Source of the DNA: Deltaproteobacteria bacterium
GTDB lineage: Bacteria; UBA10199; DSSB01; JACPFA01
DNA: 63,467 nucleotides
Reading direction: 5' to 3'
Assembly (NCBI GenBank): GCA_016183235.1
Contig: JACPFA010000008.1
Coordinates: 1-63,467 of the forward strand
The notes below the pieces were generated by a model, which ran no database searches, was not told where the DNA came from, and worked only from the letters and a program-made list of their open reading frames with translations. Positions 9,971-17,950 of the stretch are shown here, piece by piece; the stretch's first letter is position 1, and each line of letters begins with the position of its first letter. A program made the position numbers and the translations under genes.

Positions 9971-9986
9971 TAAGGCCTAATTCAAA

Positions 9987-10640
9987 GTGGTCGACTCCAA
10001 ACTTTTAGAAATATTAGCTTGCCCAAAGTGTAAAGCGGGAATTAGAATGCATAGTAGTGGGGAAGGCCTGTACTGTGAGCCCTGTGGTTTAGTTTATCCG
10101 CTACGTGATGGTATTCCCATCATGCTAGAAGAAGAGGCAATTCCCGTGCAAAAGGGAGGCGTTGTGTCGGCCAAAAGTCGTAAGATCGTTGAATTTGATA
10201 TCACCGAAGGAAGAAACAAAGGGCAGAAGCTCAAACTTCCGGTTGGCACGTGTAAGGCCATTGGGCGAAGTATTGAAGACAATACCAAAACCCAAGTCTT
10301 TAGCATGGATTTTACCACTTCTCTTGATGATTTTACTAAAAAAGTGGTCATGAATTATATTTCGCAACGGGCCAAGGGCTCAAGTGAAATAGGTGGGTTG
10401 GAAGGGGAAAAGGATCGTATTGGGGCCTTTAAACGCTTGCCCGACTTAATTTTAAATGACCCCGCCATTAGCCGTTTGCATGCCATGATTTTTCACGATG
10501 ATCATGGTGCCGGCATTTTAGATTTAGTGAGCAAAAATGGCACCTTTGTGAATGGGGTTGAAGTAGAAAGTGTGAGCCTTAAACCTGGCGATGTGGTTGA
10601 AGTGGGTAGCACGAAATTCGTCGTTGGGGTTAAAGAGTAA
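9987..10640 (+). CDS. Trm112-like zinc domain fused to an FHA domain
   Basis: 217 residues in two parts. Residues 1-50 are a Trm112-like small zinc domain (LLEILACPKCKAGI, then YCEPCGLVYPLRDGIPIML, with two CxxC pairs). From about residue 60 comes an FHA phosphothreonine-binding fold: FDITEGRNKGQKLKL, IGRS, then DPAISRLHAMI and KNGTFVNGVEV. About 55 residues separate the GRS and DPAISRLHA motifs, which are normally close together, so the FHA fold carries an insertion. The GTG at 9987 is the only suitable start. It sits downstream of skp and may recognise a phosphorylated partner; no kinase is nearby. Confidence 0.75.
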   Translation: MVDSKLLEILACPKCKAGIRMHSSGEGLYCEPCGLVYPLRDGIPIMLEEEAIPVQKGGVVSAKSRKIVEFDITEGRNKGQKLKLPVGTCKAIGRSIEDNTKTQVFSMDFTTSLDDFTKKVVMNYISQRAKGSSEIGGLEGEKDRIGAFKRLPDLILNDPAISRLHAMIFHDDHGAGILDLVSKNGTFVNGVEVESVSLKPGDVVEVGSTKFVVGVKE

Positions 10641-10648
10641 CGCTACCC

Positions 10649-10685
10649 TGTCATTGCGAGGCAAGCTAGCCGAAGCAATCTCTCT
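10649..10685 (+). repeat. REP-like dispersed repeat (TGTCATTGCGAG type)
   Basis: The stretch beginning TGTCATTGCGAGG and ending CGAAGCAATCTC has a small internal palindrome and matches copies at 52276-52319 and inside 60843-60924. These dispersed intergenic repeats probably form hairpins in DNA or RNA. The copy lies between the FHA gene and yicC. Confidence 0.6.
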
Positions 10686-10753
10686 TATTAATTCCAAAAA
10701 TTTCTTTTACTCTTTTTGAATTCCGAGTTATTTCGTACAGCTAGGAGTTCATC

Positions 10754-11629
10754 ATGAAAAGTATGACCGGGTTTGGTACTGCTCAATTTAAGCTAGGTGC
10801 CAAAAAGGTAATCATTGAAGCCAAGAGTGTTAATCATAAATTTTGTGAAATTAATGTCCGTTTGCCAGCCCGATTCGGTGTGTTGGAAAGTAAAGTTTTT
10901 GAGTTGGCAAAAAGTTTTTTTACCCGGGGCAGAATCGATATCTTTTTTAAAGACGAAATCAATGGGGCTAAGAATCACCCAGTTCACTTGGATGTTCGGC
11001 AAATCAAGCAATACTTAACTCAACTCAAAAACTTAAAAACCCAATTAAAACTTCCCGGTGAAATCAACCTTGATGTATTGCTTGGGCTCCCCAATGTTAT
11101 TGTTGCCGAAGAAGAAGCCAATGTAGAAGCACATTGGGATATTATTAAAAAAGCTTTGTTGAAGAGTTTTAAAGAGTTGGAAAAGATGCGTTTGCACGAA
11201 GGGCAAAACTTAAGCAAGGCCTATGGCAACTATTTAAACCAAATCGGGGTTAGTATAAGTGAAATTGAGACCTATATTCCTGAAAACCTTGAGCAGTATG
11301 AAAAAAAATTAAAGGAACGTTTGGCAAAATTAATTCCTTCAGAAATTGCCTTAGATCCCTCTCGTTTAGCCCAAGAAGTTGCCTTTTATGTAGACCGCAG
11401 TGATGTTGCTGAAGAATTAGTTCGATTAAAAAGTCATATTCATCATTTTAGAGGGATTTTAAAAGAAGATGCTCCGATTGGGAGAAAACTCGATTTTCTG
11501 TTACAAGAGATCAATCGTGAGGTCAACACCTTGGGTTCAAAATCAGCGAGCGCAAAGATTAGTCAAGAGACTGTTGCACTTAAACAGACCATTGAGAAGA
11601 TGAGAGAACAAATTCAAAATGTCGAGTGA
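10754..11629 (+). CDS. yicC: YicC family protein (endoribonuclease-like)
   Basis: 291 residues with the family hallmarks at both ends: MKSMTGFGTAQ at the N-terminus and the C-terminal DUF1732 part (GRKLDFLLQEINREVNTLGSKS). YicC proteins have been described as RNA-cleaving enzymes involved in stationary-phase physiology; that function is family knowledge, not visible here. An AGGAG lies 8 bases before the ATG. It overlaps gmk by 11 bp, a very common pairing. Confidence 0.9.
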   Translation: MKSMTGFGTAQFKLGAKKVIIEAKSVNHKFCEINVRLPARFGVLESKVFELAKSFFTRGRIDIFFKDEINGAKNHPVHLDVRQIKQYLTQLKNLKTQLKLPGEINLDVLLGLPNVIVAEEEANVEAHWDIIKKALLKSFKELEKMRLHEGQNLSKAYGNYLNQIGVSISEIETYIPENLEQYEKKLKERLAKLIPSEIALDPSRLAQEVAFYVDRSDVAEELVRLKSHIHHFRGILKEDAPIGRKLDFLLQEINREVNTLGSKSASAKISQETVALKQTIEKMREQIQNVE

Positions 11630-12182
11630 CCGTTTATTTATCTTATCGGGCCCTTCGGGAGTTGGAAAAACAACTCTTTGCCAAGCAGTGGCCAAAAAAT
11701 TACACCTTTATTATTCCATTAGCACTACCACCCGCCCCATCCGTAAAGGGGAAAAAGATGGCGAGAATTATTTTTTTGTTTCGGAAACCAAGTTTCAAAA
11801 AGCAATTAAGCGTGGGGCTTTTTTAGAACATGCCCAAGTGCATGGTTCTTATTATGGCACCCGGAAAGACTTGGTAGAACAGCATTTGCAAAAAGGGCAG
11901 GGGGTTATTTTAGATTTAGACCCTCAAGGCGCCTTGCAGATTAAAAAAATTTTCCCTTTGGCCGTACTTATTTTCATTAAACCACCTAATCTAGATAGTC
12001 TCAAAGCCAGGATCGCTTCACGCCGAACCGATAGCCCTGAAACCATTGCTAGAAGAATGGCTAACGCAACTCAAGAATTGGCCTTTGAGCAACACTACGA
12101 TCACGTGATTGTGAATCATGAATTAAGCGAGACGGTCCAGGTAGTTGCGGATATCATTGAATCTTACCGAAAAAATGGGTAA
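11619..12182 (+). CDS. gmk: Guanylate kinase
   Basis: Phosphorylates GMP to GDP. The 187-residue protein has the P-loop LSGPSGVGKTTL (about 8-19), the GMP-binding region STTTRPIRKGEKDGENYFFV, and the Asp-rich strand GVILDLDPQGALQIK. Many homologues have VDVQG in place of LDPQG, a mild variation. Overlap with yicC by 11 bp and close spacing to rel suggest one operon. In many proteobacteria rpoZ lies between gmk and the Rel gene; here there is no room for it. Confidence 0.95.
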   Translation: MSSDRLFILSGPSGVGKTTLCQAVAKKLHLYYSISTTTRPIRKGEKDGENYFFVSETKFQKAIKRGAFLEHAQVHGSYYGTRKDLVEQHLQKGQGVILDLDPQGALQIKKIFPLAVLIFIKPPNLDSLKARIASRRTDSPETIARRMANATQELAFEQHYDHVIVNHELSETVQVVADIIESYRKNG

Positions 12183-12192
12183 TTTAAGTATA

Positions 12193-14343
12193 ATGGTTGA
12201 ACTCTCAGACATTCTACAGAGTATCAAGGCTTATGGCCCTGAAGCCAATATCCCCCTTATTGAACAAGCCTTCCATTTTGCTAAAAAGATGCATACTGGG
12301 CAAAAGCGGGCTTCCGGTGAGCCTTATTTTATTCATCCCTTGGAGGTGGCGGCCATCTTGGTTCAGATGAAGATGGATGTTCCTACCATCATTGCGGGGC
12401 TCTTGCATGATACGGTAGAAGACACTTCTACCAGTCTTGATGAAATTCGCAAAAACTTTGGCCATGATGTGGCTTATTTAGTGGATGGGGTTACCAAGAT
12501 TAGCAAAATTCAATTTACTTCTTCGCAAGAAAAACAGGCCGAAAATTTTCGTAAGATGATTTTGGCCATGGCCACCGATATTCGGGTCATCATTATTAAA
12601 CTGGCCGATCGGTTAAATAATATGCGCACCCTAGATCACCTCGAAGAAGATCGCCGTGTAAAAATTGCCGAAGAAACAATGGAAATTTATGCGCCGCTGG
12701 CCAATCGCTTGGGGATTCAATGGATGAAAGTTGAATTGGAAGAACTGAGTTTCAAATATCTCAAGCCCGATATTTATCAGATGATAGAATCAAAGGTCTC
12801 TGATTTAAGAGTCAATAAAGAAAGCTATGTTGAAAAAATTCGCAGCATTGTGAGTGAGAAGTTAAATGAGTTTGGTGTTCCTCACGATATTTATGGCCGC
12901 ATCAAACATAATTTTAGCATTTATCGTAAAATGGAATCACAAAATATTTCCTTTGATCAGGTGCATGATTTGCTGGCCTTTAGGGTGATCGTGAATTCCA
13001 TTAAGCAATGTTATGAGGTGTTGGGCGTTATTCATGAATTATGGAAGCCGGTGCCGGGGCGATTTAAAGATTACATTGCGATGCCCAAGGTCAATGGTTA
13101 CCGTTCACTTCACACGACGTTGGTATGTTTAGATGGCGAGCGAGCCGAGTTTCAAATCCGCACCCGAGAAATGCATGAAATTGCAGAAAAGGGGATTGCT
13201 GCCCATTGGAAGTACAAAGAAGGCGGTAATATCCATGAAGACGACACCAAAAAATTCCAATGGTTGCGTGAACTCTTAGATTTAGAAAAAGGGATTTTAG
13301 ACCCCAGCGAGTTTTTAGATACCGTTAAATTAGATTTATTTGCCACCGATGTTTATGTGTTTACCCCGCAGGGTGATTTAAAAGAATTACCCTATGGGTC
13401 TACCCCGATCGATTTTGCTTATAGTATTCATAGCGAGTTGGGCAACACCTGTGCAGGGGCAAGGGTCAATGAAACGTTGGTTCCGCTCGATTATCAACTT
13501 AAAAGTGGAGATACGATCGAAATTGTTTCGAACAAAAAACAAAAACCCAATAAAGATTGGTTGAAATTTGTTCGTACTTCCAGGGCTAAGGCGAGGATTC
13601 GGCTTTTCATTAAACATGAACAACGGGATCGCAGCGTCAACATTGGAAAAGAACTTTTAGAAAAAGAATTTTCAAAATTTCATGAAGTGCCCACCAAATT
13701 TTTAAAGGGGGCCACTTTAAAATTAGTGCTGAATAAATTTGAGCTGGAAGATTTAGAGCACCTTTATTGCCAGTTAGGTTATGGCAAGTTAAGACCCTTT
13801 GATGTTGTTTCAGTGGTGTTGCCGCCCGAACAATTATTGCAACCGACCAAGGAAAAAGAAACCATCCTTGGAAAAATTTTCAGAAAGATTCAAAAACAAC
13901 ATCGCACTGCCGTAAAAGTAGGTGGCTACAATGACATTTTAATCACCTTGGGTAAATGTTGTTGCCCGCTACCCGGAGAACCCATCATTGGCTTTATTAC
14001 CCGCGGGCGTGGGGTTACCGTTCATTATCATCAATGTCAAAAGGTGTTAGACAGTGACCCGGAGCGGCGAGTCGATGTAGAATGGGATAACGATGCAGCG
14101 ATTAATCATAAGGCAAAGATTAAAGTTGTTTCGGAGGATCGCCCTGGAGTTTTGGCCTCGATGACTAAAACTATTTCTAACAGTGGGATAAATATTTCGC
14201 AGGCTAGTATTCGAACCAGTGGGGATGCCAAGGCCATTAATATTTTTCATTTGGAGATTAACGACCTCCAACAGTTACAGCATGTCATGCGTTCGCTCGA
14301 AAAAATGAAGGGCGTTATTTCCGTCGAGCGAATCAGATCCTAA
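12193..14343 (+). CDS. rel: RelA/SpoT family (p)ppGpp synthetase/hydrolase
   Basis: Controls the stringent response by making and degrading (p)ppGpp. From the chosen start the protein has about 716 residues with the full multidomain order: HD hydrolase (about 30-170, with HPLEVAAIL and LLHDTVEDT), synthetase (about 230-340, with GRIKHNFSIYRKM and GYRSLHTT), TGS (about 380-440, VYVFTPQGDLKELPYG), a helical/zinc-finger-like part (GKCCCPLPGEPIIGFITRGRGVTVH) and a C-terminal ACT domain. The intact HD motif suggests a bifunctional enzyme. I chose the ATG at 12193 (MVELSDIL) because it fits family N-termini; the ATG at 12175 is possible. No strong ribosome site is seen. Confidence 0.92.
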   Translation: MVELSDILQSIKAYGPEANIPLIEQAFHFAKKMHTGQKRASGEPYFIHPLEVAAILVQMKMDVPTIIAGLLHDTVEDTSTSLDEIRKNFGHDVAYLVDGVTKISKIQFTSSQEKQAENFRKMILAMATDIRVIIIKLADRLNNMRTLDHLEEDRRVKIAEETMEIYAPLANRLGIQWMKVELEELSFKYLKPDIYQMIESKVSDLRVNKESYVEKIRSIVSEKLNEFGVPHDIYGRIKHNFSIYRKMESQNISFDQVHDLLAFRVIVNSIKQCYEVLGVIHELWKPVPGRFKDYIAMPKVNGYRSLHTTLVCLDGERAEFQIRTREMHEIAEKGIAAHWKYKEGGNIHEDDTKKFQWLRELLDLEKGILDPSEFLDTVKLDLFATDVYVFTPQGDLKELPYGSTPIDFAYSIHSELGNTCAGARVNETLVPLDYQLKSGDTIEIVSNKKQKPNKDWLKFVRTSRAKARIRLFIKHEQRDRSVNIGKELLEKEFSKFHEVPTKFLKGATLKLVLNKFELEDLEHLYCQLGYGKLRPFDVVSVVLPPEQLLQPTKEKETILGKIFRKIQKQHRTAVKVGGYNDILITLGKCCCPLPGEPIIGFITRGRGVTVHYHQCQKVLDSDPERRVDVEWDNDAAINHKAKIKVVSEDRPGVLASMTKTISNSGINISQASIRTSGDAKAINIFHLEINDLQQLQHVMRSLEKMKGVISVERIRS

Positions 14344-14393
14344 AATAGTGCGCTAAATACTTTTGCTAAACAGCCTTAAAAAACCGGAAACTC

Positions 14394-15211
14394 AGTGCCT
14401 ATTCTACGTTTCCATGCTATTTGGTCCGTTACGTTAGTGGTGTTGGGGGGGTGGAATTCCGAAAACATATTCATAAAGGGAGTCGATGATTCTGCATTCA
14501 TATTGTTGTACATCCTTTGGCTTAGATAAATTTTCCATGCCCGTGAGTGAATGAGTATGTGGATAAAGGCCGATGCGTACTTCGCAAAATGCATCTTCCT
14601 GAACTGTTCCCTGTTGAGTGAGAGTAGGAAAAGGAAATTTATTAGCAGTCCAACTGCAATACATCAGGCACCCCTCTATTCCTTGTGCATCTGGCGGAAG
14701 TGGAACATCTGGTGGAGGTGGAATAATCATGCCATAGTGTTTAAACTCATCTGGAAATGGAATATAAAGGCTAGCACTTGAAGGACCTGTAGCTGCTTGA
14801 GGATATTTTCCAACTCCACATGCTGGTTGCTGACTAAGATAAGCAGCTGTTCCTTCACACTTATCCGTATATGATTTCACAAAAATGTCATATTCGTCTT
14901 GTGGGGGTAATGGTTGAGGCTGCTCTGTTTCTGGTTCCGTTTCTGGTTCGGGCTTGTCACACCCGCTGGCGCAGCCAATGCCTAATGTAGCAGCGCACCA
15001 AAGAATGCCTAGGATAGTAGAGTCGGCCATATTATCACCCCTTTGAGTTCATCCCATCCTAAATTTTACCCTCATCCCTCTTATCGAGATTAAAGTTAGT
15101 AAGTTGTTCTGGATAATCTTTCGAATGTAGGAAAATGAATACTTTTAGTATACAGCTGTACCCTGCGTAAATTAATTTTTTGTATTAAATTCAATCAGGA
15201 TTAGACGGCTT
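14394..15211. repeat. Duplicated block, copy A
   Basis: This block recurs at 16372-17167 in the same orientation. Both ends are strongly conserved: about 140 bp upstream of the encoded gene (15071-15211) are identical by eye to 17027-17167, and the 3' end (from 14394) is nearly identical to the start of copy B. The coding middle has clearly diverged. Copy A abuts the 3' end of an rpmB fragment. Confidence 0.85.
14434..15030 (-). CDS. Cys-rich secreted protein, paralogue A
   Basis: A 198-residue protein of unknown function. The N-terminus (MADSTILGILWCAATLGIGC) is a hydrophobic segment followed by cysteines (GCASGCD), which could act as a lipoprotein signal, although it lacks the usual positive charge. 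A Pro/Glu-rich linker (about 26-45) leads into a compact domain with several cysteines (CEGTAAYL, ACGVGKYP, GCLMYCSWTANKFP, FCEVRIGL, YECRIIDSLYEYVFG). The ATG has AGGGG seven bases upstream. Paralogue B at 16412-16990 shares the layout and both termini. It may be exported and disulfide-bonded; I recognise no named family. Confidence 0.75.
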   Translation of the reverse strand: MADSTILGILWCAATLGIGCASGCDKPEPETEPETEQPQPLPPQDEYDIFVKSYTDKCEGTAAYLSQQPACGVGKYPQAATGPSSASLYIPFPDEFKHYGMIIPPPPDVPLPPDAQGIEGCLMYCSWTANKFPFPTLTQQGTVQEDAFCEVRIGLYPHTHSLTGMENLSKPKDVQQYECRIIDSLYEYVFGIPPPQHH

Positions 15212-15224
15212 ATGAAAGGCGGTG

Positions 15225-15371
15225 TCAGGCGGCTTTTTGGATTTTGCCGGAGCGTAGGCAGCGGGTACAAACAGTAACTCGTTGCACTTGCCCTTTAACC
15301 AGGGCACGAACCTTTTTAAGGTTGGGTAAATTACGGGTTTTTAGCCGGTTATTGGCGTGGCTGACCGTATT
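15225..15371 (-). pseudogene. rpmB: rpmB C-terminal fragment (ribosomal protein L28)
   Basis: Read on the minus strand these 48 codons are the C-terminal part of ribosomal protein L28: NTVSHANNRLKTRNLPNL, then RVTVCTRCLRSGKIQKAA and a stop. The usual N-terminal part (about 15 residues with the first CxxC) is missing, because the sequence runs into a transposase fragment at 15368-15371. A separate N-terminal piece lies at 17147-17239. The two pieces share NTVSHANNRLK but differ at a few bases there, so they are not simply two halves of one copy. No intact rpmB was seen in the window. Confidence 0.85.
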
Positions 15372-16345
15372 TTGAGGCAGAAGATGAAGACGACCTACGC
15401 AAAATTGGCTTTTCCAAAGATGGCAAGTTTCAACATCCGCAGATTATGCTCGGATTGTTGGTTGGGAAAGGTGGGTATCCCATTGGTTATGATATTTATG
15501 AAGGCAATACCTTTGAGGGCCATACGCTGCTCCCAATTCTTGAAAAGATTGAAAAGAAATACCATTTTAAACCCCCAACGGTCATTGCTGACGCTGCACT
15601 GCTATCCAAACAAAATCTCGAGAATCTGAGCAATGCCAAATACCGATTTATTATTGGTGCACGGATCAAAAATGAAACAGACACCATAAAGGCCAAGATT
15701 TTAAAACAAAGCAAGGGGATGCAAGATGGTGATCATTTCGTTGTAAAAAAACAGGATGAAACCCGGTTGATTGTGACCCATTCCATTTCTCGAGCAAAAA
15801 AAGACGCCCATAATCGTGATCGGGGTCTAAAAAAATTAAGAGAACAAATCCGTTTTGGCAAATTGACCAAGCAACACATCAATAGCCGTGGTTACAATAA
15901 ATTCCTCAAACTTACCGGTAAGGTTGAGGTGGCAGTCGATGAAGCCAAAGTGACCGCTGATTCCCAATGGGATGGGCTCAAAGGTTACATTACCAACACA
16001 CGACTTTCTCCCAAATCCATCGTTGAGAACTATCGGGAACTTTGGCAAATAGAAAAAGCGTTTCGAATTTCCAAAACTGATTTGCGCATTCGTCCTATAT
16101 TTCACTACCGAAAACGACGTATAGAAGCCCACATCTGCATTTCTTTTGTCGCTTATACCATTCTCAAAGAACTTGAACGCCTTTTGATTAAACACGAAGC
16201 TGGGTTAAGCCTGAAACGGGCTGCTGACATTACTCAAACAATGTATGAACTCGAATGTTTATTGCCAGGCGAGATGCTACCCTCAAAACACTTGCTTAAA
16301 ATGGACCCTCAACAACAACTTCTTCATGATATTATCAAACCATAA
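15368..16345 (+). pseudogene. IS1634-like (IS4 superfamily) transposase, N-terminally truncated
   Basis: About 325 codons that resemble the C-terminal two thirds of IS1634-type DDE transposases: FEAEDEDDLRKIGFSKDGK, then HPQIMLGLLVGKGGYPIGYD, TVIADAALLS (second catalytic Asp), GYITNTRL and ENYRELWQIEKAFRISKTDL (Glu region). The first Asp, in a DVTTLY-type motif just upstream of FEAED, is missing because the reading frame enters from the rpmB fragment. An internal ATG at 15446 could start a shorter protein, but without the first Asp it should be inactive. No terminal inverted repeats are evident. Confidence 0.85.
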
Positions 16346-16371
16346 ATGGGTGCTGCATCGAGAAAGTCAGG

Positions 16372-17167
16372 AGTGCCTATTCTACGTTTCCATGCTATTT
16401 TGTTCGTTACGTTAGTGGTGTTGGGGGAGTGGAATTCCGAAAACATATTCATAAAGGGAGTCGATGATTTTGCATTCATGTTGTTGTGTGCCTACTGGCG
16501 TAGATAAATTTTTAATGCCTGCGGGTATAGTTTCTTTATATGGATTAACTTCGATCCGTACTTCGCAAAATGCATTTTTCTGAAATGTTCCCTGTTCATT
16601 GATAGTAGGAGAAGGATATTTATTAGCAGTCCAACTGCAATCTATCAGGCACCCCCCTGTTGCTTCCGGCCCACCATCTGGTAGGGGTGGAATATGAAAG
16701 CTAGAGTTTTTAAACTCATCTGTGGATGGAATATAAAGGCTAGCGTTTGAAGAACCTATAGCTAATTGAGGATATTTTCCAACTCCACATAGTGGTCTAT
16801 GACTAAAATAAAGAGCTGTTTGTTCACACTGACTCACATACAACTTCACAAAAATGTCATATTCGTTTCGTGGAGGTAATGGTTGAGGCGGTTCTGCTTC
16901 TGGTTCGGATTCGGGCGTGTCACATCCGCTGCTGCAGCCAATACCCAATGTAGCAACGCACCAAACAATACCTAGAATAGAATCAGCCATATTATCACTC
17001 CTTGTGTGTCCATCCTAAATTTCCCCCTCATCCCTCTTATCGAGATTAAAGTTAGTAAGTTGTTCTGGATAATCTTTCGAATGTAGGAAAATGAATACTT
17101 TTAGTATACAGCTGTACCCTGCGTAAATTAATTTTTTGTATTAAATTCAATCAGGATTAGACGGCTT
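16372..17167. repeat. Duplicated block, copy B
   Basis: Second copy of the block at 14394-15211. It begins with the same AGTGCCTATTCTACG sequence and ends with the same 140 bp upstream region, which joins directly to an rpmB N-terminal fragment at about 17165. The coding part is diverged from copy A, whereas the flanks are not. Confidence 0.85.
16412..16990 (-). CDS. Cys-rich secreted protein, paralogue B
   Basis: A 192-residue paralogue of the protein at 14434-15030. Shared features are MADS-ILGI, the LGIGCSSGCD cysteine cluster, the Pro/Glu-rich linker ending in PQPLPP, NEYDIFVK, CGVGKYPQ, CSWTANKYPSPT, FCEVRIE and the end IIDSLYEYVFGIPLPQHH. The middle of the domain differs, including short gaps. 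The cysteine positions are largely kept, which supports a real, folded, probably exported protein. A CTCCTT on the plus strand, AAGGAG on the coding strand, precedes the ATG. Function unknown. Confidence 0.75.
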   Translation of the reverse strand: MADSILGIVWCVATLGIGCSSGCDTPESEPEAEPPQPLPPRNEYDIFVKLYVSQCEQTALYFSHRPLCGVGKYPQLAIGSSNASLYIPSTDEFKNSSFHIPPLPDGGPEATGGCLIDCSWTANKYPSPTINEQGTFQKNAFCEVRIEVNPYKETIPAGIKNLSTPVGTQQHECKIIDSLYEYVFGIPLPQHH

Positions 17168-17239
17168 TAGCCGGTTGTTGGCATGGCTGACCGTATTTCC
17201 AACTCGGGTGCGTTTTCCACAAATATTACAGTTCCGCAT
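17147..17239 (-). pseudogene. rpmB: rpmB N-terminal fragment (ribosomal protein L28)
   Basis: Starting at the ATG at 17239 on the minus strand, the first 25 residues are the L28 N-terminus: MRNCNICGKRTRVGNTVSHA followed by NNRLK, with the first CxxC zinc pair. The frame then leaves L28 sequence (PSNPD and stop) where it joins the end of duplicated block B at about 17165. The rest of the gene is missing here; a C-terminal piece from a slightly different copy is at 15225-15371. Confidence 0.82.
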
Positions 17240-17311
17240 AGTGGGGCAGTGGGTAACACAGGGATTTTTCAATGACAAGCCCAAATAACTATTTGTTGAT
17301 TGTAAAAATTT

Positions 17312-17337
17312 AGCTATACTTATTTTTAAGTATAGCT
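17312..17337. promoter_or_regulatory. Perfect palindromic operator upstream of abiEi
   Basis: Two 11-bp arms, AGCTATACTTA and TAAGTATAGCT, flank a TTTT spacer. The palindrome lies 13 bp before the abiEi start, where AbiEi-type antitoxins are known to bind inverted repeats and repress their own operon. No consensus promoter with good spacing was identified. Confidence 0.6.
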
Positions 17338-17350
17338 TATATTTTACACA

Positions 17351-17950
17351 ATGCAGAAAGATAAAATTATCCAATTTATGAAGGAACATCATGGTTATGC
17401 CCGCACGTCGGATCTCCTAAAAAATGGCATTTCCTTCCGGGATGTGAAGAAGCACGTCCAAACAGAACAAATTGAACAAATCAAATGGGGTCTCTATCGC
17501 CTTAAAGATACAGATTCCACTTCAACTCGGGATTTTGTCGATATTTGCAAGGCAATCCCAACGGCAGTCATTTGCCTATATTCCGCACTTTCGCATTATG
17601 GCCTTACCACTTTCATGCCCACGGAAATCATGATCGCCATTCCCCAAGGGTACCATTCCCCAAAAATGACTTATCCTCCTTTTCGTGTGTTTAATTTTTC
17701 AAAAGATCAATATAAAGTTGGTATCGAAACTATACATACCAAGGCAGGTAACTACAGGATTTATTCTCCCGAAAAATCGGTGTGTGATGCCTTTCGATTC
17801 AGGCGAAAACTGGGAGATGATACGGCCAAGGAAGCTCTATTCACCTATCTGGACAAGAATGACAAAGGATTCAAGAAGCTACTGGATGCAGCTCAAGTTT
17901 GCCGTATGAGCAATGTGATGAAACCCTATATTGAGGCTCGAATGGCATGA
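17351..17950 (+). CDS. abiEi: AbiEi-family antitoxin/transcriptional regulator
   Basis: 199 residues matching the AbiEi antitoxin family of type IV toxin-antitoxin systems. The N-terminus is a winged helix-turn-helix (HHGYARTSDLLKNGISFRDV, about 13-32) followed by the family motif WGLYRLKD. The C-terminal antitoxin domain includes YSALSHYGLTT, YSPEKSVCDAFRFRRKLG and the end KPYIEARM. Such proteins repress the operon and neutralise the partner nucleotidyltransferase. The gene overlaps the toxin by 4 bp (ATGA) and follows a perfect palindromic operator. There is no clear ribosome site before the ATG. Confidence 0.85.
   Translation: MQKDKIIQFMKEHHGYARTSDLLKNGISFRDVKKHVQTEQIEQIKWGLYRLKDTDSTSTRDFVDICKAIPTAVICLYSALSHYGLTTFMPTEIMIAIPQGYHSPKMTYPPFRVFNFSKDQYKVGIETIHTKAGNYRIYSPEKSVCDAFRFRRKLGDDTAKEALFTYLDKNDKGFKKLLDAAQVCRMSNVMKPYIEARMA

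Noticed and set aside
14551-14781. Plus-strand frame opposite secreted paralogue A
   Set aside because: It is the antisense of a gene with a good ribosome site and a paralogue; the antisense frame is not conserved in copy B.
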